This document shows positions 1 to 7,306 of a DNA stretch of 7,753 bases, piece by piece. Position numbers and translations under genes: made by a program. Origin of the DNA: Flavobacteriales bacterium UBA1959 (GTDB lineage: Bacteria > Bacteroidota > Bacteroidia > Flavobacteriales_D > Sanyastnellaceae); the NCBI GenBank assembly GCA_002336085.1, contig DDEH01000025.1, positions 1 through 7,753 on the forward strand. Reading direction: 5' to 3'. The notes under the pieces were generated by a model. The model had not been told where the DNA came from, searched no databases, and worked only from the letters and a program-made list of their open reading frames with translations. The number at the start of each line of letters is the position of its first letter. The stretch's first letter is position 1.

Positions 1-2852
1 CAAACTTTGCCGCCAACGAGCTTCATCAACTTCTCTACAAGCACCTTTTTCAGTGCTGCAACCTCGACATCAAATTCCTTGTCAATGGATTCCAATACAG
101 CCTTATCTGCTGCCTTGGACTTGCGATCCTTGATGGCACGTGAAAATAACTTCTTCTCTATTACCACACCTTGTCCCGATGGTGGCATCTTCAATGAAGC
201 ATCTTTCACATCTCCCGCCTTATCGCCGAAAATGGCTCGCAAAAGCTTTTCCTCAGGGCTCGGGTCCGATTCTCCCTTTGGAGTAATCTTACCAATGAGA
301 ATATCGCCTTCTTTTACATCTGCTCCAATGCGGATCAAGCCATGTTCATCGAGATCACTAGTGGCCTCTTCGCTTACGTTGGGAATATCACTTGTCAATT
401 CTTCAACTCCGCGTTTGGTATCTCGAACTTCTAGTACATACTCATCAACGTGCAAAGAAGTAAAGATGTCCTCACGCACAACACGTTCACTGATGACAAT
501 CGCATCCTCGAAATTGTAGCCGTTCCATGGCATGAAGGCCACTCGCATGTTTTGACCCAAGGCCAACTCACCATTGTCTGTGGAGTATCCCTCCACAAGA
601 ACTTGGCCTTCGTGCACCGCATCTCCTTTTTTGACAATCGGTCTTAGATTCATACAGGTTCCCTGGTTTGTTCGTCGAAACTTAGGGATATCTAACACTT
701 TGATTGAATCTTCGAAGGAAACGAGATCATCTTTTTCGTCTCTCGTGTACTGGATATGAATTTCGTTGGCATCAACAAATTCGATCATACCATCCGCCTC
801 GGCACGCATCAAGATTCTTGAATCTTCTGCAACCGATTTCTCAAGTCCAGTTCCAACAATAGGCGCAACAGGCTTCATCAAAGGCACCGCCTGACGCATC
901 ATATTTGAGCCCATCAAAGCACGGTTTGCATCATCATGCTCAAGGAAAGGAATCAATGATGCCGCAATCGAAGCAATTTGGTTCGGAGCAACATCCATAT
1001 AATGAATCTCATTCGGAGCTACTTGAGGGAAATCACCTTCCAAACGGGCTTTTACAACATCGTTCGTAAAGGCACCGTTCTTATCGACAGGAGCATTTGC
1101 CTGTGCAATGAGATTCGAATCCTCGTCTTCTGCAGACAAGTAGATAACGTCTTTGGGATCTGTGGAAACCTTTCCTCCTTCTACCTTGCGGTATGGCGTT
1201 TCAATGAATCCCAGACGGTTCACCTTGGCATACACACAGAGGGAACTAATCAAACCAATGTTTGGCCCCTCCGGTGTCTCAATCGTGCAAAGTCGGCCGT
1301 AGTGCGTGTAGTGCACGTCACGGACTTCAAATCCAGCTCTCTCTCTCGAGAGACCACCCGGACCGAGTGCAGAAATTCTACGTTTGTGTGTCACCTCACT
1401 CAATGGATTCGTCTGGTCCATGAATTGCGACAACTGGTTGGTGCCAAAGAAACTGTTGATGACAGAACTCAATGTTTTCGCATTGATCAAATCTGTCGGG
1501 GTGAAGACTTCATTGTCTCGAACATTCATTCGCTCACGAATGGTTCGTGCCATCCGCGCTAGTCCCACTCCAAATTGGCTGTACAACTGCTCACCAACCG
1601 TTCGAATCCGACGGTTTGATAAGTGATCAATATCATCAACATCTGCGTTGGAGTTAACCAAATCAAGCAGGTACTTAATGATCAATAGGATGTCGTCCTT
1701 CGTCAATGTTCGGTTCTGAACGTCTTCTTTGATGTTCAGCTTTCGATTGATACGGAATCGTCCTACTTCTCCAAGATCATAACGCTGCTCGGAAAAGAAA
1801 AGCTTGTCAATTACTCCGCGAGCCGTATCCAAATCTGGCGGCTCAGCGTTTCGAAGTTGACGGTAGATATATTCTACAGCCTCTTTCTCCGAGTTGGAGC
1901 TATCCTTTTGAAGCGTGTTGTAAATGATTGCATAATCGGATTGATTGATGTCCTCCTTGTGCAAAATAATCGTTTTCGCTCCGGAATCATGAATCAACTC
2001 AAGGTGCTCCTTTTCCAACGTGGTCTCGCGATCTAGAACGACTTCGTTTCGCTCAATGCTAACAACCTCACCAGTATCCTCATCTACAAAATCTTCGACC
2101 CATGTTTTTAAAACACGCGCAGCAAGACGACGGCCAATGGCACGTTTTAGACCAGATTTCGACACCTTGAGCTCATCAGCCAAGTTGAAAATGTCAAGAA
2201 TATCGCGGTCCGTTTCAAAACCAATTGCACGTAGCAACGTCGTCACCGGCAATTTTTTCTTTCTATCTATGTAGGCATACATGACACTGTTAATGTCTGT
2301 AGCAAATTCAATCCAAGAACCTTTGAATGGTATGATTCGTGCACTGTACAGCTTCGTGCCATTCGCGTGGCGACTTTGGCCGAAAAACACACCTGGTGAT
2401 CGGTGCAATTGATTGACAATAACACGTTCTGAACCGTTTACAACGAACGATCCTTGAGGCGTCATATAAGGGATTGTACCGAGGTACACATCCTGAACAA
2501 TCGTCTCGAAATCTTCGTGTTCTGGATCCGTGCAGTAAAGCTTCAGCTTCGCTTTTAAAGGGACACTATACGTAAGTCCTCGCTCGATGCACTCATTGAT
2601 TGAATAGCGCGGAGGATCTACGAAATAATCCAGAAATTCCAGAACGAATTGATTTCTGGTATCAGTAATCGGGAAATTCTCACTGAAAACCTTAAAAAGG
2701 CCCTCTGATTCTCGATTCTCAGGATTGGTCTCAAGTTGGAAAAATTCCTGGAACGATCGCAATTGGATGTCCAGAAAATCAGGTCGTGACAACGGGAGCT
2801 CCACTGAGGAGAAGCTTATCCGTTCCGTAGTATTTGGTTTCACCAGAGTCAT
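1..2852 (-). CDS. rpoB: RNA polymerase beta subunit, N-terminal 950 residues (3' end outside window)
   Basis: This is the beta subunit of DNA-dependent RNA polymerase, which forms one pincer of the clamp and part of the catalytic centre. The frame is open from the ATG at 2852 to the left edge; Bacteroidota RpoB is normally near 1270 residues, so about 320 C-terminal residues are missing. The rifampicin-binding cluster lies at residues about 471-497 (QLSQFMDQ, then THKRRISALGPGGL). It is followed by the conserved ETPEGPNIGLI segment at 525-535 and the active-site GYNFED motif with E782 and D783. EEKLLRAIFGDKA lies near the cut end, followed by a charged helical stretch where many bacteria carry a lineage-specific insert. 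No in-frame ATG lies just upstream of the chosen start, and no Shine-Dalgarno is seen. The gene follows rplL after 121 bases containing a terminator-like hairpin; rpoC is expected beyond the left edge. The identification is very secure. Confidence 0.98.
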   Translation of the reverse strand, partial: MTLVKPNTTERISFSSVELPLSRPDFLDIQLRSFQEFFQLETNPENRESEGLFKVFSENFPITDTRNQFVLEFLDYFVDPPRYSINECIERGLTYSVPLKAKLKLYCTDPEHEDFETIVQDVYLGTIPYMTPQGSFVVNGSERVIVNQLHRSPGVFFGQSRHANGTKLYSARIIPFKGSWIEFATDINSVMYAYIDRKKKLPVTTLLRAIGFETDRDILDIFNLADELKVSKSGLKRAIGRRLAARVLKTWVEDFVDEDTGEVVSIERNEVVLDRETTLEKEHLELIHDSGAKTIILHKEDINQSDYAIIYNTLQKDSSNSEKEAVEYIYRQLRNAEPPDLDTARGVIDKLFFSEQRYDLGEVGRFRINRKLNIKEDVQNRTLTKDDILLIIKYLLDLVNSNADVDDIDHLSNRRIRTVGEQLYSQFGVGLARMARTIRERMNVRDNEVFTPTDLINAKTLSSVINSFFGTNQLSQFMDQTNPLSEVTHKRRISALGPGGLSRERAGFEVRDVHYTHYGRLCTIETPEGPNIGLISSLCVYAKVNRLGFIETPYRKVEGGKVSTDPKDVIYLSAEDEDSNLIAQANAPVDKNGAFTNDVVKARLEGDFPQVAPNEIHYMDVAPNQIASIAASLIPFLEHDDANRALMGSNMMRQAVPLMKPVAPIVGTGLEKSVAEDSRILMRAEADGMIEFVDANEIHIQYTRDEKDDLVSFEDSIKVLDIPKFRRTNQGTCMNLRPIVKKGDAVHEGQVLVEGYSTDNGELALGQNMRVAFMPWNGYNFEDAIVISERVVREDIFTSLHVDEYVLEVRDTKRGVEELTSDIPNVSEEATSDLDEHGLIRIGADVKEGDILIGKITPKGESDPSPEEKLLRAIFGDKAGDVKDASLKMPPSGQGVVIEKKLFSRAIKDRKSKAADKAVLESIDKEFDVEVAALKKVLVEKLMKLVGGKV

Positions 2853-2911
2853 GGTGGTATGAGATCTAGAGTGGAAACAAGCGAATTGGATGCAGATTCA
2901 GACACAAGCAC

Positions 2912-2949
2912 AAAAAGTCCGGGTGGGGAACCTGCTTCCCCACCTGGAC
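2912..2949 (-). terminator. Intrinsic terminator/attenuator hairpin between rplL and rpoB
   Basis: Two 14-base arms (2917-2930 and 2936-2949) pair around a 5-base loop, with one A-C mismatch on the transcribed strand and GC-rich pairing elsewhere. On the minus strand the stem runs directly into five T residues (2916-2912), the layout of an intrinsic terminator. It lies 24 bases after the rplL stop and about 60 bases before rpoB. Because rpoB has no obvious promoter of its own in the spacer, partial termination (attenuation) that lowers polymerase output relative to ribosomal protein is the likely role. This matches the known rplL-rpoB attenuator position in E. coli, but its efficiency here is inferred. 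Confidence 0.78.
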
Positions 2950-2973
2950 CTATAAGGAGATTAGAATATGAGC

Positions 2974-3354
2974 TTACTTAAGCTCAACTTCTGCACCGGC
3001 TTCTTCAAGCTGCGTCTTCAGCGCTTCGGCTTCGTCCTTCGAAACTCCTTCCTTTACAGGACCTGGAGCTTTGTCAACGATTTCCTTCGCCTCTTTCAAG
3101 CCGAGACCGGTGAGTTCTTTTACTGCCTTTACAACTGCGAGCTTTGCTCCGCCTGCAGCTTTAAGGATTACATCAAATTCAGACTGTTCTTCACCAGCAT
3201 CTGCGTCTCCGCCGGCACCAGGGCCTGCTGATACTGCAACTGCTGCTGCAGCCGGCTCAATGCCGTGTTCGTCTTTCAAGATTGTGGCAAGTTCGTTTAC
3301 CTCTTTTACGGTGAGGTTCACCAACTCTTCTGCCATTTTGTTCAAATCAGCCAT
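2974..3354 (-). CDS. rplL: 50S ribosomal protein L7/L12
   Basis: This is the acidic stalk protein of the large subunit. It is present as dimers bound to L10 and recruits and stimulates the GTPase factors EF-Tu, EF-G, IF2 and RF3. The 126-residue product is a normal family length. An N-terminal dimerisation helix pair occupies about residues 1-33, followed by an Ala/Gly-rich flexible hinge (about 34-56, containing an AAAAVAV run and GPGAGGDADAG). The globular C-terminal domain starts at SEFDVIL and includes the conserved KLAVVKAVKELTGLGLKEAK factor-binding surface. The ATG at 3354 gives the standard MADLNKMAEELV start. It lies 43 bases after rplJ in an AT-rich spacer with no hairpin and no Shine-Dalgarno. 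A strong hairpin follows the gene. Confidence 0.98.
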   Translation of the reverse strand: MADLNKMAEELVNLTVKEVNELATILKDEHGIEPAAAAVAVSAGPGAGGDADAGEEQSEFDVILKAAGGAKLAVVKAVKELTGLGLKEAKEIVDKAPGPVKEGVSKDEAEALKTQLEEAGAEVELK

Positions 3355-3397
3355 GATTGTTGATTGAATGATTAATTTCTAAATTATTTGAATTGTG

Positions 3398-3922
3398 TCA
3401 AGCACCTCGGGATTCCAAGGCTTTGACTAAACCGGATATAGTATTGCCTCCAGATTGAAGCGCACCCAGAACGTTTTTCGCTGGGGATTGCAACAATGAA
3501 ACGATTTCACCAATCAGCTCTTCCTTCGATTTGATCGAAGTCAAAGCTTCCAGCTGATCCGCTCCTACATAACAGGCTTCTTCTACATATGCAGCCTTAA
3601 GAGCTGGCATATCGTGCTTCTTATTGAACTCCTTTATCAAACGAGCAGGCCCATTGCCTATGTCACCCGTCATCAAAGCTGTCTGTCCCACTAAGGAACC
3701 ATACAACTCTTGAAAGTTCTTATCCTCAACACGTTCCATGGCTTTGCGAAGAAGACTATTCTTCACTACACGCAAGGTGATATTATTTTTGACACTTTCT
3801 CGGCGCAAGAGTGTCGTGGCTTCAGCATCTAATCCAGACGCATCAGTCAAATACAACACATTCTTTTCCTGCAACACCTGAGTCAATTCACTGATCAACT
3901 GGTCTTTTTCTTGTCGAGTCAT
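3398..3922 (-). CDS. rplJ: 50S ribosomal protein L10
   Basis: L10 is the base of the L7/L12 stalk; it binds 23S rRNA beside L11 and holds the L7/L12 dimers through its C-terminal helix. The product has 174 residues, typical for the family. The N-terminal RNA-binding domain is recognisable from TRQEKDQLISELTQVL through the VVKNSLLRKAME segment, followed by GSLVGQTALM. The C-terminal part (about residue 135 on) is helical and ends in the segment expected to bind L7/L12. It begins only 11 bases after the rplA stop, so the two are translated from one message. In E. coli an L10-binding leader precedes rplJ; here there is no intergenic room for one. The stop codon is TGA. Confidence 0.97.
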   Translation of the reverse strand: MTRQEKDQLISELTQVLQEKNVLYLTDASGLDAEATTLLRRESVKNNITLRVVKNSLLRKAMERVEDKNFQELYGSLVGQTALMTGDIGNGPARLIKEFNKKHDMPALKAAYVEEACYVGADQLEALTSIKSKEELIGEIVSLLQSPAKNVLGALQSGGNTISGLVKALESRGA

Positions 3923-3933
3923 GATTATTCAGG

Positions 3934-4629
3934 TTAAGCAGTTACCGATTTTTGATCCACCAGGATTCCTGGGCCCATGGTTGAGCTCATTGAGATGCTC
4001 ATCATGTAAGCTCCTTTTGCCGAAGCAGGCTTCAAACGCATCAAGGTGTTTAGCACCTCGGCCGCGTTTTCTTCCAACTTCTTAGCATCAAAGGAAACTT
4101 TCCCAACTGAAGCATGAATGATTCCGTATTTGTCAACCTTGAAATCAATCTTTCCAGCCTTTACGTCCTGTACAGCCTTGCCAACGTCCATAGTTACTGT
4201 TCCAGACTTCGGGTTAGGCATGAGCCCTCGGGGACCGAGAACACGTCCTAACGCACCAACCTTTCCCATCACCTGCGGCGTGGTAATAATTACATCAATG
4301 TCGGTCCAACCGCCCTTGATTTTGTCAATGTACTCGTCGAGTCCCACGAAATCAGCACCAGCATCTTTTGCGTCCTGCTCTTTGTCAGGGTTACAAAGCA
4401 CCAACACCTTGATCGATTTCCCTGTTCCGTGAGGAAGAGAAACAGTTCCACGAACCATTTGGTTCGCCTTTCGAGGATCCACTCCAAGTCGCACAGCCAA
4501 ATCTACTGTTGCATCGAACTTGGCAGTCGTGCTCTCCTTTACCAAGGTTGAAGCCTCGGTAAGTGAGTACACTTTTTCAGGTTCGACCTTCCCAGCAATC
4601 GCTTTCTGGTTCTTTGTTAATTGTCCCAT
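3934..4629 (-). CDS. rplA: 50S ribosomal protein L1
   Basis: L1 is the protein of the mobile L1 stalk, which binds 23S rRNA near the E site and helps release deacylated tRNA; in several bacteria it also represses its own operon. The L1 family signature lies at residues about 126-145, with LGRVLGPRGLMPNPKSGTV clearly readable. The product has 231 residues, the normal length, when started at the ATG at 4629 (MGQLTKNQKA, matching the usual family N terminus). A TTG three codons upstream (4638) would add M-H-K, but it is a weaker codon and the ATG has an A-rich 5' flank. It lies 18 bases after rplK and 11 before rplJ, so these are co-transcribed. Confidence 0.97.
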   Translation of the reverse strand: MGQLTKNQKAIAGKVEPEKVYSLTEASTLVKESTTAKFDATVDLAVRLGVDPRKANQMVRGTVSLPHGTGKSIKVLVLCNPDKEQDAKDAGADFVGLDEYIDKIKGGWTDIDVIITTPQVMGKVGALGRVLGPRGLMPNPKSGTVTMDVGKAVQDVKAGKIDFKVDKYGIIHASVGKVSFDAKKLEENAAEVLNTLMRLKPASAKGAYMMSISMSSTMGPGILVDQKSVTA

Positions 4630-4647
4630 TTTGTGCAAATATTGACG

Positions 4648-5085
4648 TTAGAAGGGAGGAGTTCCGTCGACTCGAAGCCCCATGCTACGTGCAGTACCGG
4701 CTACCATTTTCATGGCAGATTCGACGGTAAAGCAGTTCAGATCGGGCATCTTGTCTTCTGCAATTGCGCGCACTTCTTCCCAAGACACCTTTCCTTTCTT
4801 AATACGGTTGGGTTCAGGAGATCCGCCTTTTAGTTTGGCGGCTTCCATCAACTGCACCGCGGCAGGAGGTGTCTTGATGACAAATTCGAATGATTTGTCA
4901 CTGAAGACTGTGATCGCAACAGGGCAAACTTTGCCAGCCTTATCTTGGGTTCTGCCGTTGAATTGCTTACAGAATTCCATGATGTTCACCCCTTTTGCAC
5001 CGAGAGCCGGTCCAACAGGAGGTGCAGGGTTGGCAGCGCCACCTCTGATTTGCAATTTAATGAGTCCAGCTACTTCTTTAGCCAT
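4648..5085 (-). CDS. rplK: 50S ribosomal protein L11
   Basis: L11 binds the GTPase-associated centre of 23S rRNA with L10 and forms part of the site where EF-Tu and EF-G act; in species that have RelA it is needed for sensing uncharged tRNA. The 145-residue product is of standard size. The N-terminal domain carries the proline-rich helix region PAPPVGPALGAKGVNIMEFC (about 20-39), the part contacted by thiostrepton-type drugs in the family. The C-terminal rRNA-binding domain covers about 72-141, with the conserved KLKGG turn and a GLRVDG ending. The ATG at 5085 gives the usual MAKEVAGLIKLQI start. An 83-base spacer separates it from nusG, the longest untranslated leader inside the ribosomal part of the cluster. 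Confidence 0.98.
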   Translation of the reverse strand: MAKEVAGLIKLQIRGGAANPAPPVGPALGAKGVNIMEFCKQFNGRTQDKAGKVCPVAITVFSDKSFEFVIKTPPAAVQLMEAAKLKGGSPEPNRIKKGKVSWEEVRAIAEDKMPDLNCFTVESAMKMVAGTARSMGLRVDGTPPF

Positions 5086-5168
5086 TGGTCATTTATAATG
5101 AACAGTCCTTAACAAGCACAAATGGGAAGCATTTATGGACATTGCGATGAAGGCTGTCTGTTCCTGGT

Positions 5169-5720
5169 TTAATTCTCTTTTTCTACTTGTAAATAGCCTA
5201 ACTCTACAGGAGTCTTTCTCCCGAAAATCTTGACCATTACCTTTAACTTCTTCTTTTCCTCATTGACTTCTTCAATGCTACCATTGAATCCGTTGAATGG
5301 ACCGTCGGTCACTTTGACCAACTCTCCAGGCTTATAAGGAATATTCATCTCCTCCTCTGTGTCAGCCATATCATCGATGACACCTAGGATTCGATTAATT
5401 TCATTTTGTCGGACTGCAAGAGGTTCTCCACGCTTTTCAGCACCCAAGAACCCAATAACACCTGTCGCACCTCGCACAACGTGAGGAACCTCACCAATCA
5501 AAGCCGCTTCTAGATAAATGTAGCCAGGAAATAAATTACGTTCCTTGCTTACCTTTTTTCCATTTCGGATTTGAAACACCTTCTCCACAGGAATCAGTAT
5601 TTGGCCAACATAATCTTGAAGTCCTTCGGCTGCAATTTCAGCTTCGAGAACATCTTTGATTTTCTTTTCTTGGCCGCTGATTGCTCGAACGACGTACCAC
5701 TTTTTTTCGATATCACTCAT
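5169..5720 (-). CDS. nusG: Transcription elongation/antitermination factor NusG
   Basis: NusG binds the RNA polymerase clamp, promotes processive elongation, and through its C-terminal domain contacts either Rho or ribosomal protein S10 to couple transcription with translation. The 183-residue product has the expected two domains. The NGN domain runs from about 5 to 118, with the KWYVVRAISGQEKK opening and the RNLFPGYIYLE motif (61-71), followed by the VVRGATGVIGFLG segment. A linker with an acidic stretch (DDMADTEEE) precedes the KOW domain at about 130-182, where PGELVKVTDGPFNGFNG is the KOW core. It lies 21 bases downstream of secE, the near-universal secE-nusG pair. The start at 5720 places M-S-D just before the conserved region; no Shine-Dalgarno is visible. 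Confidence 0.98.
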   Translation of the reverse strand: MSDIEKKWYVVRAISGQEKKIKDVLEAEIAAEGLQDYVGQILIPVEKVFQIRNGKKVSKERNLFPGYIYLEAALIGEVPHVVRGATGVIGFLGAEKRGEPLAVRQNEINRILGVIDDMADTEEEMNIPYKPGELVKVTDGPFNGFNGSIEEVNEEKKKLKVMVKIFGRKTPVELGYLQVEKEN

Positions 5721-5741
5721 GATAGCACTAACGTGATCCGA

Positions 5742-5960
5742 TTAAAGCACTTGATATATAAGTCCAACCAATCCGCGCCACACTGAGTCTGAAGCATTCA
5801 CCCCAAAAATCCAGTCCATCACAAAAACAATTCCTGCAATGAGCAACGAAGCAACAAAAACGAGAACAGACGAGCTTTGCAACTCCTTTCCCGCAGGCCA
5901 AGTAACTTTCGTTACAAGCTCTAGATACGACTCCTTCAGATATTCGATGATTTGAGACAT
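5742..5960 (-). CDS. secE: Preprotein translocase subunit SecE
   Basis: SecE is the small essential membrane subunit that clamps the SecY channel of the Sec export machinery. The 72-residue product is the short, single-helix form. An amphipathic N-terminal helix (MSQIIEYLKESYLELVTKV) leads to the conserved K-V-T-W-P motif at 18-22. One transmembrane segment follows at about 32-54, then a short tail. The ATG at 5960 is chosen because it starts the family homology and leaves 19 bases after tRNA-Trp. The frame stays open upstream to 6026, but that extension would read through the tRNA and is spurious. It sits between tRNA-Trp and nusG, its usual partner. Confidence 0.96.
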   Translation of the reverse strand: MSQIIEYLKESYLELVTKVTWPAGKELQSSSVLVFVASLLIAGIVFVMDWIFGVNASDSVWRGLVGLIYQVL

Positions 5961-5979
5961 CTCGTTGTTTGTTTTTTTG

Positions 5980-6052
5980 CACGGGCGGCAGGACTCGAAC
6001 CTGCAACCAATGGTTTTGGAGACCACTACTCTACCAATTGAGCTACGCCCGT
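5980..6052 (-). tRNA. tRNA-Trp (anticodon CCA)
   Basis: The minus strand folds as a 73-base cloverleaf. The 7-bp acceptor stem is formed by 6052-6046 and 5987-5981, with a G discriminator at 5980. The D arm has GCTC paired with GAGT, and the anticodon loop CTCCAAA places CCA at the wobble-to-third positions. The T arm has GCAGG and CCTGC around the TTCGAGT loop. The 3' CCA is not encoded (the next bases read CAA), so it must be added enzymatically. It lies between tuf and secE, a placement seen in many bacteria but not in E. coli. Confidence 0.97.
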
Positions 6053-6058
6053 AGATAA

Positions 6059-6094
6059 GGAAGAAGGAATCTCTTTACAGAAATACCTTCTTCC
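6059..6094 (-). other. GUAA-capped hairpin between tuf and tRNA-Trp
   Basis: A perfect 9-bp inverted repeat (6059-6067 with 6086-6094) encloses, after one T-T mismatch, six more pairs (6069-6074 with 6079-6084). The stem is closed by a four-base loop that reads GTAA on the minus strand. One inner pair is G-U on the minus-strand RNA but would be a C-A mismatch on the plus strand, so the fold favours the tuf-sense transcript. It lies 24 bases after the tuf stop and 6 bases before tRNA-Trp. The T content after it is poor (TTAT), so a processing or attenuation signal is more likely than a strong terminator. The structure is seen; the role is inferred. Confidence 0.6.
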
Positions 6095-6118
6095 GTATAG
6101 TTCGAGTCTAACTGACGA

Positions 6119-7306
6119 TTACTCGATAATTGAAGTAACCTGACCAGCACCTACCGTTCGACCGCCTTCACGGATTGCAAAACGCAAACCGACGTCCATC
6201 GCGATAGTATTGATCAAATGCACCTCAATAGTTACGTTGTCACCAGGCATGACCATCTCACGTCCTGCTTCCAAAACAATCTCTCCAGTTACATCCGAAG
6301 TTCGGAAGTAAAATTGTGGACGATACTTGTTATGGAATGGAGTGTGACGTCCACCTTCATTCTTTTTCAAAATGTAAACTTCTGCTGTGAATTTTTTATG
6401 AGGAGTGATTGCACCTGGCTTGGAAATTACCATTCCACGGCGGATATCAGCCTTCTCAATTCCACGAAGCAATAGGCCAACATTGTCACCTGCTTCACCT
6501 CGGTCCAAGATCTTACGGAACATCTCAACACCTGTGATCGTAGAAGTAAGCTTCTCATCACCCATGCCCAAAATCTCAACCGGATCTGCAGTATTAATAA
6601 TACCCGTCTCAATACGTCCTGTTGCAACTGTTCCACGACCTGTGATCGTGAAGACGTCTTCAATGGACATCAAGAATGGCTTCTCGTTCTCACGAGGTGG
6701 AATCTCAATCCACGTATCCACAGCTTCCATGAGGCTCATGACTGTGTCTACCCATTTGCCTTCTCCATTCAGAGCGCCGAGAGCGGAACCTGCAACAACA
6801 GGTCCGTTATCTCCATCATACTCATAGAAGCTTAGCAACTCACGGATTTCCATTTCGACAAGCTCAAGGAGCTCCTCGTCGTCTACCATGTCCACTTTGT
6901 TCATGAAAACAACCATGCGTGGAATGCCTACCTGGCGTCCCAACAGGATGTGCTCACGTGTTTGTGGCATTGGACCATCAGTTGCAGCAACAACCAAAAT
7001 CGCTCCGTCCATCTGCGCAGCACCTGTTACCATGTTCTTCACATAGTCAGCGTGACCTGGGCAGTCAACGTGCGCATAGTGGCGGTTGGCTGTTTGGTAT
7101 TCAACATGAGAAGAGTTGATCGTGATACCACGTTCTTTCTCTTCCGGTGCGTTATCGATTTGATCGAACGAACGCGCCTCACTGTGTCCCGCGTCTGCGA
7201 GAACTTTCGTAATTGCCGCAGTAAGTGTTGTCTTACCGTGGTCTACGTGCCCGATCGTACCAATGTTCACGTGTGGTTTGGATCGGTCAAACGATTCTTT
7301 AGCCAT
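6119..7306 (-). CDS. tuf: Translation elongation factor Tu
   Basis: EF-Tu is the GTPase that carries aminoacyl-tRNA to the ribosomal A site. The 395-residue product is full length. The GTP-binding domain shows all motifs: P-loop GHVDHGKT (19-26), switch I with R-G-I-T-I and T62, DCPGH (81-85), NKVD (136-139) and SAL (174-176). Domain 2 begins near PFLMSIEDVFTITGRGTVATG, and domain 3 carries HKKFTAEVYILKK and the GGRHTPF segment. The start at 7306 gives the standard MAKESFDRSKPHVNIGTIGH-type N terminus; its 5' flank is A-rich (AAAAAAG) with no Shine-Dalgarno. Four tRNA genes lie just upstream and tRNA-Trp just downstream, the tufB-type arrangement. No residue that would suggest a divergent or drug-resistant EF-Tu stands out. 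Confidence 0.99.
   Translation of the reverse strand: MAKESFDRSKPHVNIGTIGHVDHGKTTLTAAITKVLADAGHSEARSFDQIDNAPEEKERGITINSSHVEYQTANRHYAHVDCPGHADYVKNMVTGAAQMDGAILVVAATDGPMPQTREHILLGRQVGIPRMVVFMNKVDMVDDEELLELVEMEIRELLSFYEYDGDNGPVVAGSALGALNGEGKWVDTVMSLMEAVDTWIEIPPRENEKPFLMSIEDVFTITGRGTVATGRIETGIINTADPVEILGMGDEKLTSTITGVEMFRKILDRGEAGDNVGLLLRGIEKADIRRGMVISKPGAITPHKKFTAEVYILKKNEGGRHTPFHNKYRPQFYFRTSDVTGEIVLEAGREMVMPGDNVTIEVHLINTIAMDVGLRFAIREGGRTVGAGQVTSIIE

Noticed and set aside
7..519. 170-residue plus-strand ORF opposite rpoB
   Set aside because: It is serine-rich antisense of a strongly conserved rpoB region, with no recognisable domain; it is a shadow frame.
978..1562. 194-residue plus-strand ORF opposite rpoB
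   Set aside because: It is the antisense of the rifampicin-region coding sequence. Its length is explained by codon use on the other strand, and no family resemblance was seen.
3355..3397. AT-rich rplJ-rplL spacer as a possible regulatory site
   Set aside because: No stem, repeat or promoter motif was found in it; it looks like a plain spacer.
4630..4638. TTG start three codons upstream for rplA
   Set aside because: The ATG at 4629 matches the family N terminus and is the more usual start codon.
5728..6006. Alternative minus-strand ORF starting M-Q-V-R-V-L-P-P-V-Q
   Set aside because: Its N terminus is translated tRNA-Trp and the rest is secE in the wrong frame.
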